DNA of 64,000 bases. Source: UBA868 sp016776875 (lineage in GTDB: Bacteria > Pseudomonadota > Gammaproteobacteria > Arenicellales > UBA868). The notes below the pieces were generated by a model. It had not been told where the DNA came from and did not search any database. It saw only the letters and a list, made by a program, of their open reading frames with translations. The translations under genes and the position numbers were made by a program. Below, piece after piece: positions 30,393 to 40,420 of the stretch; the stretch's first letter is position 1; every line of letters begins with the position of its first letter. The DNA lies in contig CP179198.1 in the NCBI GenBank assembly GCA_051201585.1, positions 1,364,001 through 1,428,000 of the forward strand, given 5' to 3'.

Positions 30393-31426
30393 TTCGATCG
30401 CGGCGCTCGACAGAGCACACATAAAGCGTGAATAGCCCGAGAATAGCAGTTGCGATCACCAAGAGCCAGACGCCGGACGCTTCGAGCGCCACGTTAATTG
30501 AAGCCAACACTACGAGAATCACCTGAAGTCCGCCTGTAACCAGCACGACTTGTTGATGGCTTTTGCCTTTCACAATCAAACGCTGATACAAGTGATCCCG
30601 GTGCGCAAGAAGAACATTACGACCGGCCGATAACCTACGAATTAGTGTAAACGAGGCATCAAAAACGATATAGCCATACAAAATCACAAATGCTTCCGCC
30701 GGTAATCCCAATCGAGTGATCCCAATCAACATGATGGCAGCAAGGCATCCCCCGAGGGCCAAGCTTACCCACATCACCAAGAAAAATACGGGCTGGCGAC
30801 CAATTAAAGCGGAGAAACGCTAGCAGTGTGCCAGAAACAACAAGGGTGATTAGAGATAATGCGTGTGCATCAAGCGCGTAAAACCACAATCCGAGTGTTA
30901 TCGTGATGATTACGCCGTGTGCGCCCAGTAAGCCGTCAGCACCATCGATAAAATTGGTAAGATTTACGAGCCATATCATCAATATCACGACTGGCCAAAA
31001 GACGAATACATCAGGAAATACAAAAACCTTCCCAAATAAATGCCAACTGCGATCATCCAGGATCAGTCCGACCATCACTCCAATAAGGATGCTTTGCGCC
31101 AGTATTTTTTTTCTCACCGATAGAGCGCGGTGATCGTCAATAAAGCCGACGATGCCAAGTCCAGCGATACACGCGCCCGCGCCCAGCATCCACCATTCGA
31201 AACTCGCGAAAATTCCAACGATTAAACTGGCAAGCAAAGACACGATTAAGCAAATGATTCCCCCGCCGCGCGGAGTGGGCACAATGTGCAGACTTCGAAG
31301 ATTAGGGATATCGCGGGAAAAAACAACAGATTGTCTGTCGATCAAAAACTGTAAAACAATAAGTGTTAAAAGAAAAGATGCCAGTGGGGCAAAAAAGATT
31401 TCGAGGAAGTCAATAAAGTGAGTCAT
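30379..31426 (-). CDS. wbpL: Undecaprenyl-phosphate sugar-1-phosphate transferase, WecA/WbpL type (one apparent frameshift)
   Basis: Polytopic enzyme that starts polysaccharide assembly by moving a HexNAc-1-phosphate onto undecaprenyl phosphate. About 348 residues and ten or eleven helices. Signature loops are present: PTPRGGGI, FIDDHRALS, NLTNFIDGADGL and RIFLGDVG, and late HRDHLYQRL, the sugar-binding loop. The break is at AGCT 30762-30765; dropping one A gives GDVGSLALGGCLA. Adjacency to a WbpM-type dehydratase is the arrangement seen in Pseudomonas O-antigen loci, where WbpL uses UDP-FucNAc or UDP-QuiNAc; the donor here is inferred. Confidence 0.9.
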
Positions 31427-31430
31427 TATA

Positions 31431-33218
31431 TTAGGGATGAAATTCTCGAAATCTAAAGGAGAAATCCTTTATCTCTCCGTTGTTATCGAACACAAAATCT
31501 TTTTCCAGGCGCTCGACAAAGTCCCGAGGAACTTCTTTAAATAAACGCAGCCAACTGCCCGCGAGAATCAAAACTCTTAACGTACTCTTACGGATAATCC
31601 AAACACTTTTGAAATCTTTTGTTGTCTGTATCGCAGTCATTTGCATACTATTAAAGGTAACCGGACAACCGCCCTGAATAAAGATTAACTTCGGCTTCGA
31701 ATCCGATGCGTCCTCCAGTCTGTCCTCGCTTTGAATAGATCGAATGATCCACTCTGAAATATCATCGCAATGGACCGGGTTTCGTAACCCCGTTGCAAAC
31801 GAAAGATCGGGGCAGTAAGGAAGCATCGCGCCGATCTTTTTAAGAGAGTTGATGTTGCGATTCAGCCTGCCCCCATAGATCAAGGTGGGTCTCAGCACGG
31901 TCGTTGAGGATGCTTGCGAATCTCGAAAGTGAGCCACCCACCTCTCTCCGGTAGCTAATTTTTCTGCTACCCCCTCCCGACCCGAAGCGTTTTTCGATTG
32001 CTTTGTGATAACACTAGATGAGCTTAAGCAAAACCAGGGCGCTTGTCGCAGGCCGGCAGAACCCAGAACTTCGGAAAATCTTCCAATCTCCCAGATTGGG
32101 CAAAGTGAAATCACGACTGAAACCTGAATATGGTTAACCGATCCGTGCTGTTCAAAGAAGTCAGGAGAAGCGGTGACCGTATGGCGGTACGAGCCGAAGC
32201 GTTCAGGCCGACGGGTCATGCAAACATTGTCAATTTTTAGCGCATTCAGTCTTGCACATAACGACTCGCCCACATCACTCCGCCCGCCGAGAATCAGTAC
32301 AACGGGCCGCCTACCCGTTAGCACCTTTGCGGTTTGGGCGAGACTCGGCTTTAATGTTGAAAACCGTTGTTTGGTTGACCCCAAGTCCTCGCTAAACCAC
32401 CCCGCCAGCCATAAGAAACTCCGAAGGACCTTGTCAACCACTGTAATGACCGGCAACGGAAGCAATCCGTACTTCGATGCATAACGGCCAAAACTATTGA
32501 CTTTTTCCCTACCTACACTAAGACCCGAAGATTGGCCGGAAACCCCCTGATAGTGGAAAACGCCGGCCGCGGGCACAAATAATACGTCATAACCCAGTTG
32601 ACGAACCCTGCGACAATAATCCAGGTCCTCAAAGTGTAGGAAAAAATTTTCATCGAACCCGGCGAGATCGTTATGAATTTTCTTTGTCGTCATCATGCAC
32701 GCGCCAGAAACAGCCTCAACCGGTGTGGGAAAATCGGGAACAGCATCCCTATTTAAGTCAAACGAAGGAATATGATCAATTCCCGTGATTCGGCGAAATG
32801 CCTTTCCGATGACTAATGGGAACGTAGGATCCCGTCTACGACTCCCTAACTGCTCTTTCCCATTAAAATCGAGTAGTCTTGCGCCACACAAGCCTACATT
32901 ATGGTCTGACTCAAGCACCTTTACCATTTCTGAAATCGCATCGCTGTTTGGAAAACAGTCTGGATTTAAAAACAGAAGTAAGGGCCGACTTGCGGCGGCC
33001 GCGCCTATGTTGGCCGCCGCGCCAAACCCAATATTTTTGAGCTGGGAGATTAGGTGAACATTGGTGCGCTGCGTTGCAAAATCCGCACTTTGGTCTGATG
33101 AATTATTATCAACAAGAATGACTTCGATGGCGGTCAGTGTTTCGAGGAGATATTCAACCAGGCTCTTTAAAATAGATCCCGAGTTATAGTTCACAATAAT
33201 AATCGAGAGATCTTTCAT
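31431..33218 (-). CDS. Fusion: GT2 rhamnosyltransferase-like domain plus atypical SDR/epimerase domain
   Basis: About 595 residues. Residues 1-270 form a GT2 domain of the rhamnosyltransferase type: LSIIIVNYNSG, DNNSSDQS, NIGFGAAAN, FLNPDCF and GFDENFFLHFEDLDYC. After a linker, from about 308, comes an extended SDR-like domain with VVLILGGRSDVGESLCARL, LSSSSVITK, VLRPTLIYG and NPVHCDDIS. The glycine motif is altered (Ser for the middle Gly) and no YxxxK is seen. The frame is continuous with no AGCT at the joint, so the fusion looks real. The SDR part may be a 4-keto-sugar reductase acting before WbpL. Start ATG 33218 or GTG 33230. Confidence 0.8.
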   Translation of the reverse strand: MKDLSIIIVNYNSGSILKSLVEYLLETLTAIEVILVDNNSSDQSADFATQRTNVHLISQLKNIGFGAAANIGAAAASRPLLLFLNPDCFPNSDAISEMVKVLESDHNVGLCGARLLDFNGKEQLGSRRRDPTFPLVIGKAFRRITGIDHIPSFDLNRDAVPDFPTPVEAVSGACMMTTKKIHNDLAGFDENFFLHFEDLDYCRRVRQLGYDVLFVPAAGVFHYQGVSGQSSGLSVGREKVNSFGRYASKYGLLPLPVITVVDKVLRSFLWLAGWFSEDLGSTKQRFSTLKPSLAQTAKVLTGRRPVVLILGGRSDVGESLCARLNALKIDNVCMTRRPERFGSYRHTVTASPDFFEQHGSVNHIQVSVVISLCPIWEIGRFSEVLGSAGLRQAPWFCLSSSSVITKQSKNASGREGVAEKLATGERWVAHFRDSQASSTTVLRPTLIYGGRLNRNINSLKKIGAMLPYCPDLSFATGLRNPVHCDDISEWIIRSIQSEDRLEDASDSKPKLIFIQGGCPVTFNSMQMTAIQTTKDFKSVWIIRKSTLRVLILAGSWLRLFKEVPRDFVERLEKDFVFDNNGEIKDFSFRFREFHP

Positions 33219-33316
33219 GAGTTGAGACACTCCGTTGGCATTCTGCGCAAAAAACGGATTAGACCTGTGATCAGGATCAAATCACAGCCGCTTCGGATTC
33301 GACTTGAACATTCTGT

Positions 33317-34279
33317 CTATTGACCTTCTCCCTTACCCAAAAGATTACGAATTTCATAAGTCGGCTTATCCTGGGACTCGTGATAAGTCCGCGACTGTAA
33401 TTCTGCCAATAGCCCTACCGTGACAAACTGCAAGCCGATTAGCGAGAGTACGATCCCCGCAAGCACAGCCGGGCGATCCGCCAGCGGAACTCCGAAGAAT
33501 GTCCTCTCAATAAAGAGCCAACCCAGAATCGTTACACCCACAAAACCACTCATTAATCCAATGCTTCCAAAAAACTGGATCGGCCGAGCGGAGTAGCCCA
33601 TCAGAAACTTGACGGTGAGCAGGTCGAGTAAAACACGGAATGTTCGTGAGATTCCATACTTGGATTTCCCAGCGCGTCGGGCATGGTGTCGAACCTTGAC
33701 CTCGCTCATTCGAACACCATACCAACTGGCAATCGCCGGAATGAAGCGGTGCATCTCTCCATAAAGGCGAAGATTTTTCGCGACATCACGACGCATCGCT
33801 TTTAATGTGCAGCCGTAATCATTAAGTTTCACGTCCGTAGTCATTGAGATAAGTCGGTTCGCGATTCGGGAAGGCAGCAATCGAAGCCACAGTCCATCCT
33901 TCCGGTCATGGCGCCATCCGCAAACCAAGTCCATTCCTTTATCAATCTCATTCAAAAGTATAGGAATATCTTTGGGGTCATTTTGGCGGTCGGCATCAAG
34001 GGTAATTACAATCTCGCCGTTTGAATGCTTCAACCCTGCGGCCAACGCTGCGGTTTGACCAAAATTTCGGCGGAACTCAATAACCACGACATTCGGATCA
34101 AGCGCTTGCAGTTCCATCAGTTTTTCAAGCGATCCATCCGTGCTGCCATCATCGATAAAAATAATCTCAAACGTTTTCCCAGTTCCAGCAAGAGCATCAT
34201 TTAAATCTGTCAATAATGGAGCAATATTCTCCAGCTCGTTAAATACGGGCAAGACAACCGAAATATCGACCTTGTTCAT
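33317..34279 (-). CDS. GT2 glycosyltransferase, GtrB/ArnC-like
   Basis: 320 residues. A GT-A domain begins VDISVVLPVFNELENI with IDDGSTDGS, then RRNFGQTAALAAGL and the metal site LDADRQNDP, followed by NDYGCTLKAMRRDV. Two C-terminal helices (about 230-255 and 268-292) place it at the membrane. This is the architecture of polyprenyl-phosphate glucose/arabinose/mannose synthases such as GtrB, which feed a GT-C enzyme or flippase. It is in the polysaccharide operon, between the giant glycosyltransferase and the GT2-SDR fusion. The sugar is not predictable. Confidence 0.85.
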   Translation of the reverse strand: MNKVDISVVLPVFNELENIAPLLTDLNDALAGTGKTFEIIFIDDGSTDGSLEKLMELQALDPNVVVIEFRRNFGQTAALAAGLKHSNGEIVITLDADRQNDPKDIPILLNEIDKGMDLVCGWRHDRKDGLWLRLLPSRIANRLISMTTDVKLNDYGCTLKAMRRDVAKNLRLYGEMHRFIPAIASWYGVRMSEVKVRHHARRAGKSKYGISRTFRVLLDLLTVKFLMGYSARPIQFFGSIGLMSGFVGVTILGWLFIERTFFGVPLADRPAVLAGIVLSLIGLQFVTVGLLAELQSRTYHESQDKPTYEIRNLLGKGEGQ

Positions 34280-34294
34280 TTTATTTCCAGGAAA

Positions 34295-37200
34295 TTAAAA
34301 ATCTTGCTTATCAAATGATCGTGGAACAACATCTTCTCGATCCAAAAGTAAGTTTTTATTGTAGTACGGATCACCGTGGGTCAGATAAGCGGAGTGACGC
34401 GCTTGAAACAGCTTTTCTCGCGCTCGAATCTGGCTTTCTTTTCTGGCGTGTCCTCGTAGCCGCGACTGATAGACTCATGGTGGTAAGCCTGTGCAAACGG
34501 CGTAAACACATTCCGATACCCTTGCTCAATTAATCTTAAACAGAAATCAACGTCGTTACAGGCAACCTTGAAGTGCTCGGCATTAAGACCACCGACCTCC
34601 CTGTAAACCTCAGTCTTGCACATCAACATTGCGCCGGTCACCGCTGACACATTTTGAACAACATTTAGCCGGTTCACATATCCGCTAAAACCGCCTTGCT
34701 CATGTTTATGGGGATGACCCGCATAATCCCCAATTCCAACAACGATCCCTGCATGCTGGATAGTATCGTCAGGATAATACAACTTTCCTCCAACAGCCCC
34801 AATCTCTGGCCGCTGGGAATGCTCTAAAAGTGACTCGAGCCAATCGAAGTTAATAATCTGAATGTCATTGTTGAGTAAAACAACGTGGTCCGCAGTCGAT
34901 TGTTCGACACCATAATTAACGATCTTGGCAAAGTTAAAGGGTACATCCAAGTCGACAAACTTGACCTGGCTTGAGTTTTCCACATATCGTCGTTGCAGAT
35001 CTATGGTCAACTGCTCAACACTCCCGTTATCCACTCCAATAATACGAAAATTCGAATAGCTCGTTCGTGTGAGCAACGAATCGATACATTGCTGAAGCAT
35101 TAATGGCTGATCCCTGAAAGGGATAACTATATCGACGGACGGGTCACCGATAATCTCCCGTCTGACCCGGAAAAAGTGAGGTGCACTCCCCATAAGAACT
35201 TTGCCTTCTATATTCCGTCGGTTCAAAGCTTCTGTTAACGCTTTCTTCCCCCGAAGATGCGCCTCTGGTTTGACCCCGGTATCGAGGCTGGTCGATTGCG
35301 CCGACTGACGCCAGTGATAAAGAGGCTCAGCGATATGGACAATATTGTGAGTCAACTCTGTGAGGCGCAAAATTAAATCATAGTCCTGCGCACCATCGAA
35401 TTCGGATCGTAAGCCACCCACGGCCTCGATTAGCCCTTACGAACCGCTAGAAAATGGGTCACATAATTATGGGAAAGCAATAAATCAGGGGAATAATCCG
35501 GCTTGAGAATCGGGGACCCAAAATATCCAAATGACAAAGATTCCATATCATCATTGAAAACAGTTTCATCTGAATAGACAAGGTCTGCATGCTGTTGGAT
35601 AAATGCCGTCGCGACGTGAGCGAGCGCATCTTTCGCCAACATATCGTCATGGTCCATCAATGCAATAATGTCGCCTCGCGCGGCATCTATCCCAAAATTC
35701 GTCGCGCCAGAAATGCCCGAACTACTCGTCAAGTTAACTAACGAAACTCGAGGCTCATCCAATTTATCCAGGTACTCCCGAGTTTCAAGGAGAGTCGATC
35801 CGTCGTTGACAATCACCAACTCCCAGTTTAAATAGCTTTGGGAACGAACCGAATCGACCGCATCGCGCAACCATGGCCTCGGCGTGTTGTGAACGGGCAT
35901 CACGATGCTGATCAATGGCTGCGTCTGCGAAGGACGCTCTGGGACGACCGGCGCAAAATTTTTCTGCTGAAGCGCATTTTCAAATTGACGCTTTGGCTGG
36001 ATCGCAGGTCGACTTAATAATTCAATTGCGGTTGATGGTCGATCGAGCTTCGCTACTGGCTTAGATCTAAACGCAAAGATCACTTTTCGTAAAACTTCCG
36101 CGACTCGCCACGCTTTTGATGAAAGGATCTGATTTAATTTTTTCTCGAGAGAATCAATCTGATCTTGCCGATGGAGCATCTGCTTTTCCAATGTCGAAAT
36201 TTGACTGCACGCATCGGAATACACGGACTCTTTCCCCCATAAGCGGGAAAGCAGTTCACTGTCACCGTTCGGCCCGTAAGTCAGATCAGCCCAAAAGAAT
36301 CTTATCTTCAAATTAACAACCGCCTCGCAACAAACTTGATTTAACGCCGAACTTACATCTATCTTTATTGTCTTAGAAGTATCGAACTCCTCTTCTTCTT
36401 GCAAGAATGTCTCGTCCTCGTTGGTCAAACTTTCAAAGGTCCCGATAACTTTTTCATGTCCAACGGCATTAAGAATGTCGACCCGGCTCGAACGAGTAGT
36501 TGCATAAACGCGAAGCGATTCAAACCGAGGATTACCAAACTGTCTTGGAAAATAAATAAAAAGACAACAACCTTCAGCGCCTGAAAGAGAGGTGGATAAA
36601 CTGATCGAAACATCTTCTCGCCCAGAGTTAGTAGGAATAACAAGTGTAGATGTCAGGCTCGGTGAGCACGCACCCAACGACACCTGTGTCTTCTCCACCC
36701 CAAGCAATTTCAAGGAGACAGTATTCAGATCTCCAAACTGACGTTTTAAGAGACTATCAGGTTCAAGCACTGCATAGCTCTCTAGCGAAAACTCTCTAAA
36801 CTGTTGTTCAATCCTATAAAACGATTCAAGTGGTTGGTCAGTGTCAATTCCAACAAACTGTAACGCCGAGTTTAGAAAATCTCGATGACAAGGACCAAAC
36901 TGTCTAGACGAATCAATCATGTCCAAACGCCTAGCGAATCGAAAAAGGAAGTAACAAATGCCCCTACAAAATGCGACTTCGGGGGTAAAACTTGGATCCG
37001 ATACTACCCACTCTTGATCAATAGGATTAATGATTCCATTTTGATCTAGGAGAAGATTGTCCGGTATAAGATCAAAATTATTGAAGTCAGAGTCACGAAC
37101 ACATTGCTTCAGAAACCTATAGTAATCGACAAAATACGTACGCAGCTGATCAGGCGGTGCGTCCGGCGCGAGTGCTGACAGCCAGAGGGCCGCAAGTGTC

Positions 37201-38162
37201 TGACCGCTTTGATAGGGTTCGCTGGATAGGGTGTGCCTGAAATTTATGGGACATGCGGTTTCAATATAATTTAAGGCGCTCGAAGTCTCGCACAACGCGC
37301 TTCTCACTATTCGATCTTGACCCCGGGTTTTTTTTGTTTCAATCCAGAATTGTGTTTTTCTTTCTCCCGCTGAAATCTTGAGAAAATCAATATTAACTGG
37401 TGATTTAGGGAAGCGACGTGTGTTATAAAAAACTGAAAAATACGGCGCTTTTTGGGTGGGGAAATCATTCCCAATACGAAACCGCTCCCATAATTCTGGT
37501 ATCGGCGAAGAGCCAGGCTCTCTTGACTTCCCGGTCTCATCAAGAACTTCAGCGATCACCCTCCACGCATCATCTTTTTCATTCAGAAAATTTTCGCGAA
37601 ACAAAAAACCAGGATTCTCGATCGATGGAAATGCCAACACCTTCTCCACATGAATGGATTTATCAACATTGTCAATTACGTGCTCCGCGGGGCGGACTAG
37701 ATCATATGATCTATGCCAACCTTGACGGGTTATCACCAGCCCGCCATTTCTTAAGATCATCGGCATAAATTTTGCGAGGAAATTCTCCCGATCCGATTCG
37801 GCGCCAAAAAAGAAATCTGCAAAAATGACAATGGGCTTCCGCGCTTTAAGGTTACTCTTATCGGCATGATTCTCGTCGCGTGGTCCTGATGAAGCGATTG
37901 GGGGAGGCGCTCCATCATGCCCCAAACTCTCAAATAATTCTTCAACTTTAGAATAAACCCGATAGGACTTAGAGGTCTTCTCGAGGATTCGGCCCACTGC
38001 ATCACCGGGCCAGTTCAAAAAGCAAAGCTCAGATGACTCAGGAAGATCAAGCGCTTGGACAATACCCGCGCCTTTCAGGCCCTGATTAATAATTTTTCGT
38101 GTTTGCACGCAATCTTGACTATCTTCCATCGGACGTTCTGATTCGTGTTCTATGAGTGCCAC
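34295..38162 (-). CDS. Giant glycosyltransferase: degenerate methyltransferase-like region, kinase-like motif, coiled coil, two GT2 domains (two apparent frameshifts)
   Basis: About 1289 residues after repair. Residues 30-200 look like a worn class I methyltransferase (KPIVIFADFFFG, LRNGGLVI, no clear SAM-binding glycine motif). At 363-385 FDLIPDNLLLD and INPIDQEW resemble the catalytic loop and metal site of aminoglycoside-kinase folds. A beta-rich region follows, then a coiled coil (652-682). GT2 domain A starts at about 750 (DHDD at 837-840) and domain B at about 1010 (IPFRDQP, LNNDIQ). Frames are rejoined by restoring one base at 35432-35435 (AGC-C) and one at AGCT 34410-34413, giving the expected HGDPYYNKNLLL end. 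The neighbours wzm/wzt suggest a polymerising or chain-end role. Start GTG 38162 or ATG 38129. Confidence 0.8.
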
Positions 38163-38177
38163 AGATAAACGCTTAAT

Positions 38178-39563
38178 TTAGGTTTTTTCTGGATCGACAT
38201 GCAGATCAAAACTGAGATCCGAAACCCCAAAATCTCCCGAATGACCCACAACCGGCAGGCAGATAGCATCATAACGTCGATCAATCGCAATATTATCTCG
38301 ATCATCATCATCCGCGGCGATACCAATCGAGATAAAGTAGTCACCAGGAACAAGAGAACATACAAAGTCAAAATTTACAACCAAGGTTTGCCCTAATTCC
38401 CCACCAAAAAATCCCATCTCACGGGAGCGGCTATTAGATCCAAAGACGACTTGGCCATCAACCGTTTTTATTGTGAATCCAAAAATAAGGCGATCGAGTG
38501 ATGTTGTAAAAAAAACTTTAGTGGTTAACCGTATATGGTCGTCGGTACTAAAAAACGATTTGGGGCTGTCAGCACCGTCTTCTAATTTATAATCATAAAA
38601 AAAGGCCTTCTGATCACCCCATCGGTATTCCGCAGCGTTGTAGTTTTGACGGTCAGCAAACCGATCTCTGGGAATGCTTAGCGCATCTTTCGCGTGTTGC
38701 CGCCGCTCAGCATCCGGCTTATTATTGTAATCACCTTGGGAGTCTAATTCGCGGCTATTATCTAGATTCGGATGTGAAGTTTGTTTTTCAGAGTCCGTGG
38801 CGAGATTGCGCTCACCTTTAGATTGCGGACCAAACATATCCTCCAAATATTCTTGGATAACGTGCTTTGGATCGCCTTCAGAAGACATTTTGCCATTTTT
38901 AAGATAAATCGCGTTCGAGCAGTGAGCCTGAACGAGATCAACAGAGTGCGTGACGAACAATATTGTTTTCCCTGCTTTTTGCAATTCTGCAAATCGACGA
39001 TAGCATTTCCGTTGAAATCGAATATCGCCAACCGCTAATGCTTCATCTACAATCAAAATATCAGGGTCGGTATTGATCGCGACCGCGAAGGCCAATCTCA
39101 CATACATCCCACTTGAATAGGTGCTAACCGGATGCTCTATGAAATCAGAGATGCCCGAAAACTCCACGATTTGATCGAAACGAGCATCAATTTCTTCTTT
39201 TGATATCCCAATCAGCGACGCATTGAGATAAACATTCTCCCGACCAGAAAAGGCCGGATTAAAACCTGCGCCAAGTTCAAGCAATGCCGAAATCCGACCT
39301 TGTACTTTCCTTGTTCCCCGTGTTGGCGTCAGAGTTCCACAAATAATCTCAAGAAGGGTTGATTTGCCCGAGCCGTTCGGGCCAATGATACCAACGGTCT
39401 GCCCTTTAGGAATCACCAGATCAATATTCGCTAATGCTTGAAAATTCGCGTGATAAGTCCGCCTTTTCAGAGAATACATCTCCCTGATTCGATCAATCGG
39501 TCGATGATAAATTTTGTAGGTCTTTCCAATATCAGAAAGTTCAATTGGAAAATCAGAGGACAT
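38178..39563 (-). CDS. wzt: O-polysaccharide ABC exporter ATPase with carbohydrate-binding C-terminal domain (Wzt)
   Basis: 461 residues. The ABC domain has Walker A GPNGSGKST (about 61-69), signature YSSGM (149-153), Walker B ILIVDEALAVGD and an FVTHS switch. A charged linker (about 255-325) leads to a beta-sandwich C-terminal domain (about 325-455) with FFSTDDHIRL and FGFTIKTVDGQVVFGSNS, as in Wzt-C domains that recognise the finished O-chain end. ATG 39563 matches the family and overlaps wzm by 11 bp; the reading from 39614 lies inside wzm. Confidence 0.92.
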   Translation of the reverse strand: MSSDFPIELSDIGKTYKIYHRPIDRIREMYSLKRRTYHANFQALANIDLVIPKGQTVGIIGPNGSGKSTLLEIICGTLTPTRGTRKVQGRISALLELGAGFNPAFSGRENVYLNASLIGISKEEIDARFDQIVEFSGISDFIEHPVSTYSSGMYVRLAFAVAINTDPDILIVDEALAVGDIRFQRKCYRRFAELQKAGKTILFVTHSVDLVQAHCSNAIYLKNGKMSSEGDPKHVIQEYLEDMFGPQSKGERNLATDSEKQTSHPNLDNSRELDSQGDYNNKPDAERRQHAKDALSIPRDRFADRQNYNAAEYRWGDQKAFFYDYKLEDGADSPKSFFSTDDHIRLTTKVFFTTSLDRLIFGFTIKTVDGQVVFGSNSRSREMGFFGGELGQTLVVNFDFVCSLVPGDYFISIGIAADDDDRDNIAIDRRYDAICLPVVGHSGDFGVSDLSFDLHVDPEKT

Positions 39564-40386
39564 CGGCAAATCCGGTGCGCACCTTTTGAAACCAGGCAAG
39601 CGTCGCCCAAGCAAAAATAAAAGCCACGCTGAAGTAGATCGCTAATCCAATCCAGTCCGGGGTCTGCCCCCAAAGAACCAGTACGCGAAATTGCTCAATC
39701 GGAAATGTGATTGGATTTAGGTACAGGAACGTTTGAATCTGTTCAGGAAGCGCTGTTTTCGGATAAAGGATAGGGGCCATAAAGAAAAGAACGGTACTTA
39801 AAAGGCCAGTCACCTGAGCGATATCCTTAACAAATACCCCGATCGAAGAGACGAGCCAGCCAACGCCGATGCAGAATAAGGAAAGCCCCGCAAGCGGAAT
39901 CGGAAACAGAAGTACCGTCCAGCTAACGTCGCGCCCCACAAGGAATAAATAGAAAATAAGAATGACCACGCTAATCAAGGCCTGAAAAACCGCAGTCGCT
40001 AGCGTTACCCAAACCAGCGACTCAAGTGGGAAAATCATCTTTTTTACGTATTGAGGATTCGCCAGAATCAAAGTAGGAGCTTGGTTTAAACACTCGGCAA
40101 AAAGCGAATGAATTAGCATGCCCGAAAAAAGAATCGCGGCAAACTCGAGGCTCCCGCCTCCCTGATCCGGCCATTTGATTTGCAGGATTGAGCCGAAGAC
40201 AAACGTATAAATCCCGAGCATGAGTAGCGGAGTAATAAACGACCAAACAAGCCCGAGCAGCGTCCCACGATAGCGTCCAGAGATGCCACGTTTGGACAGT
40301 TGACCCACAACAAACCGGTTGTTTAATACGCTACCCAATACGTAACTAGGCGGGGCCTTGTGTATTTCAAATTTCAATCTGACCAT
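39553..40386 (-). CDS. wzm: O-polysaccharide ABC exporter permease (Wzm)
   Basis: 277 residues with six hydrophobic helices. The N-terminus KRGISGRYRGTLLGLVWSFITPLLML is the hallmark of ABC-2 polysaccharide permeases, and LNPITFPIEQFR near the end is typical. It exports undecaprenyl-diphosphate-linked polymer with Wzt. The pair shows that this locus uses the ABC-transporter-dependent route; no wzx or wzy candidates are present. Confidence 0.93.
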   Translation of the reverse strand: MVRLKFEIHKAPPSYVLGSVLNNRFVVGQLSKRGISGRYRGTLLGLVWSFITPLLMLGIYTFVFGSILQIKWPDQGGGSLEFAAILFSGMLIHSLFAECLNQAPTLILANPQYVKKMIFPLESLVWVTLATAVFQALISVVILIFYLFLVGRDVSWTVLLFPIPLAGLSLFCIGVGWLVSSIGVFVKDIAQVTGLLSTVLFFMAPILYPKTALPEQIQTFLYLNPITFPIEQFRVLVLWGQTPDWIGLAIYFSVAFIFAWATLAWFQKVRTGFADVL

Positions 40387-40420
40387 CCAGTCAAAATTAT
40401 GATCCGCATGCCCACGTTAT

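Noticed and set aside
31431..33230. GT2-SDR fusion as a product of the same indel error
   Set aside because: There is no AGCT at the domain joint and no alternative stop/start pair in neighbouring frames that I could find.
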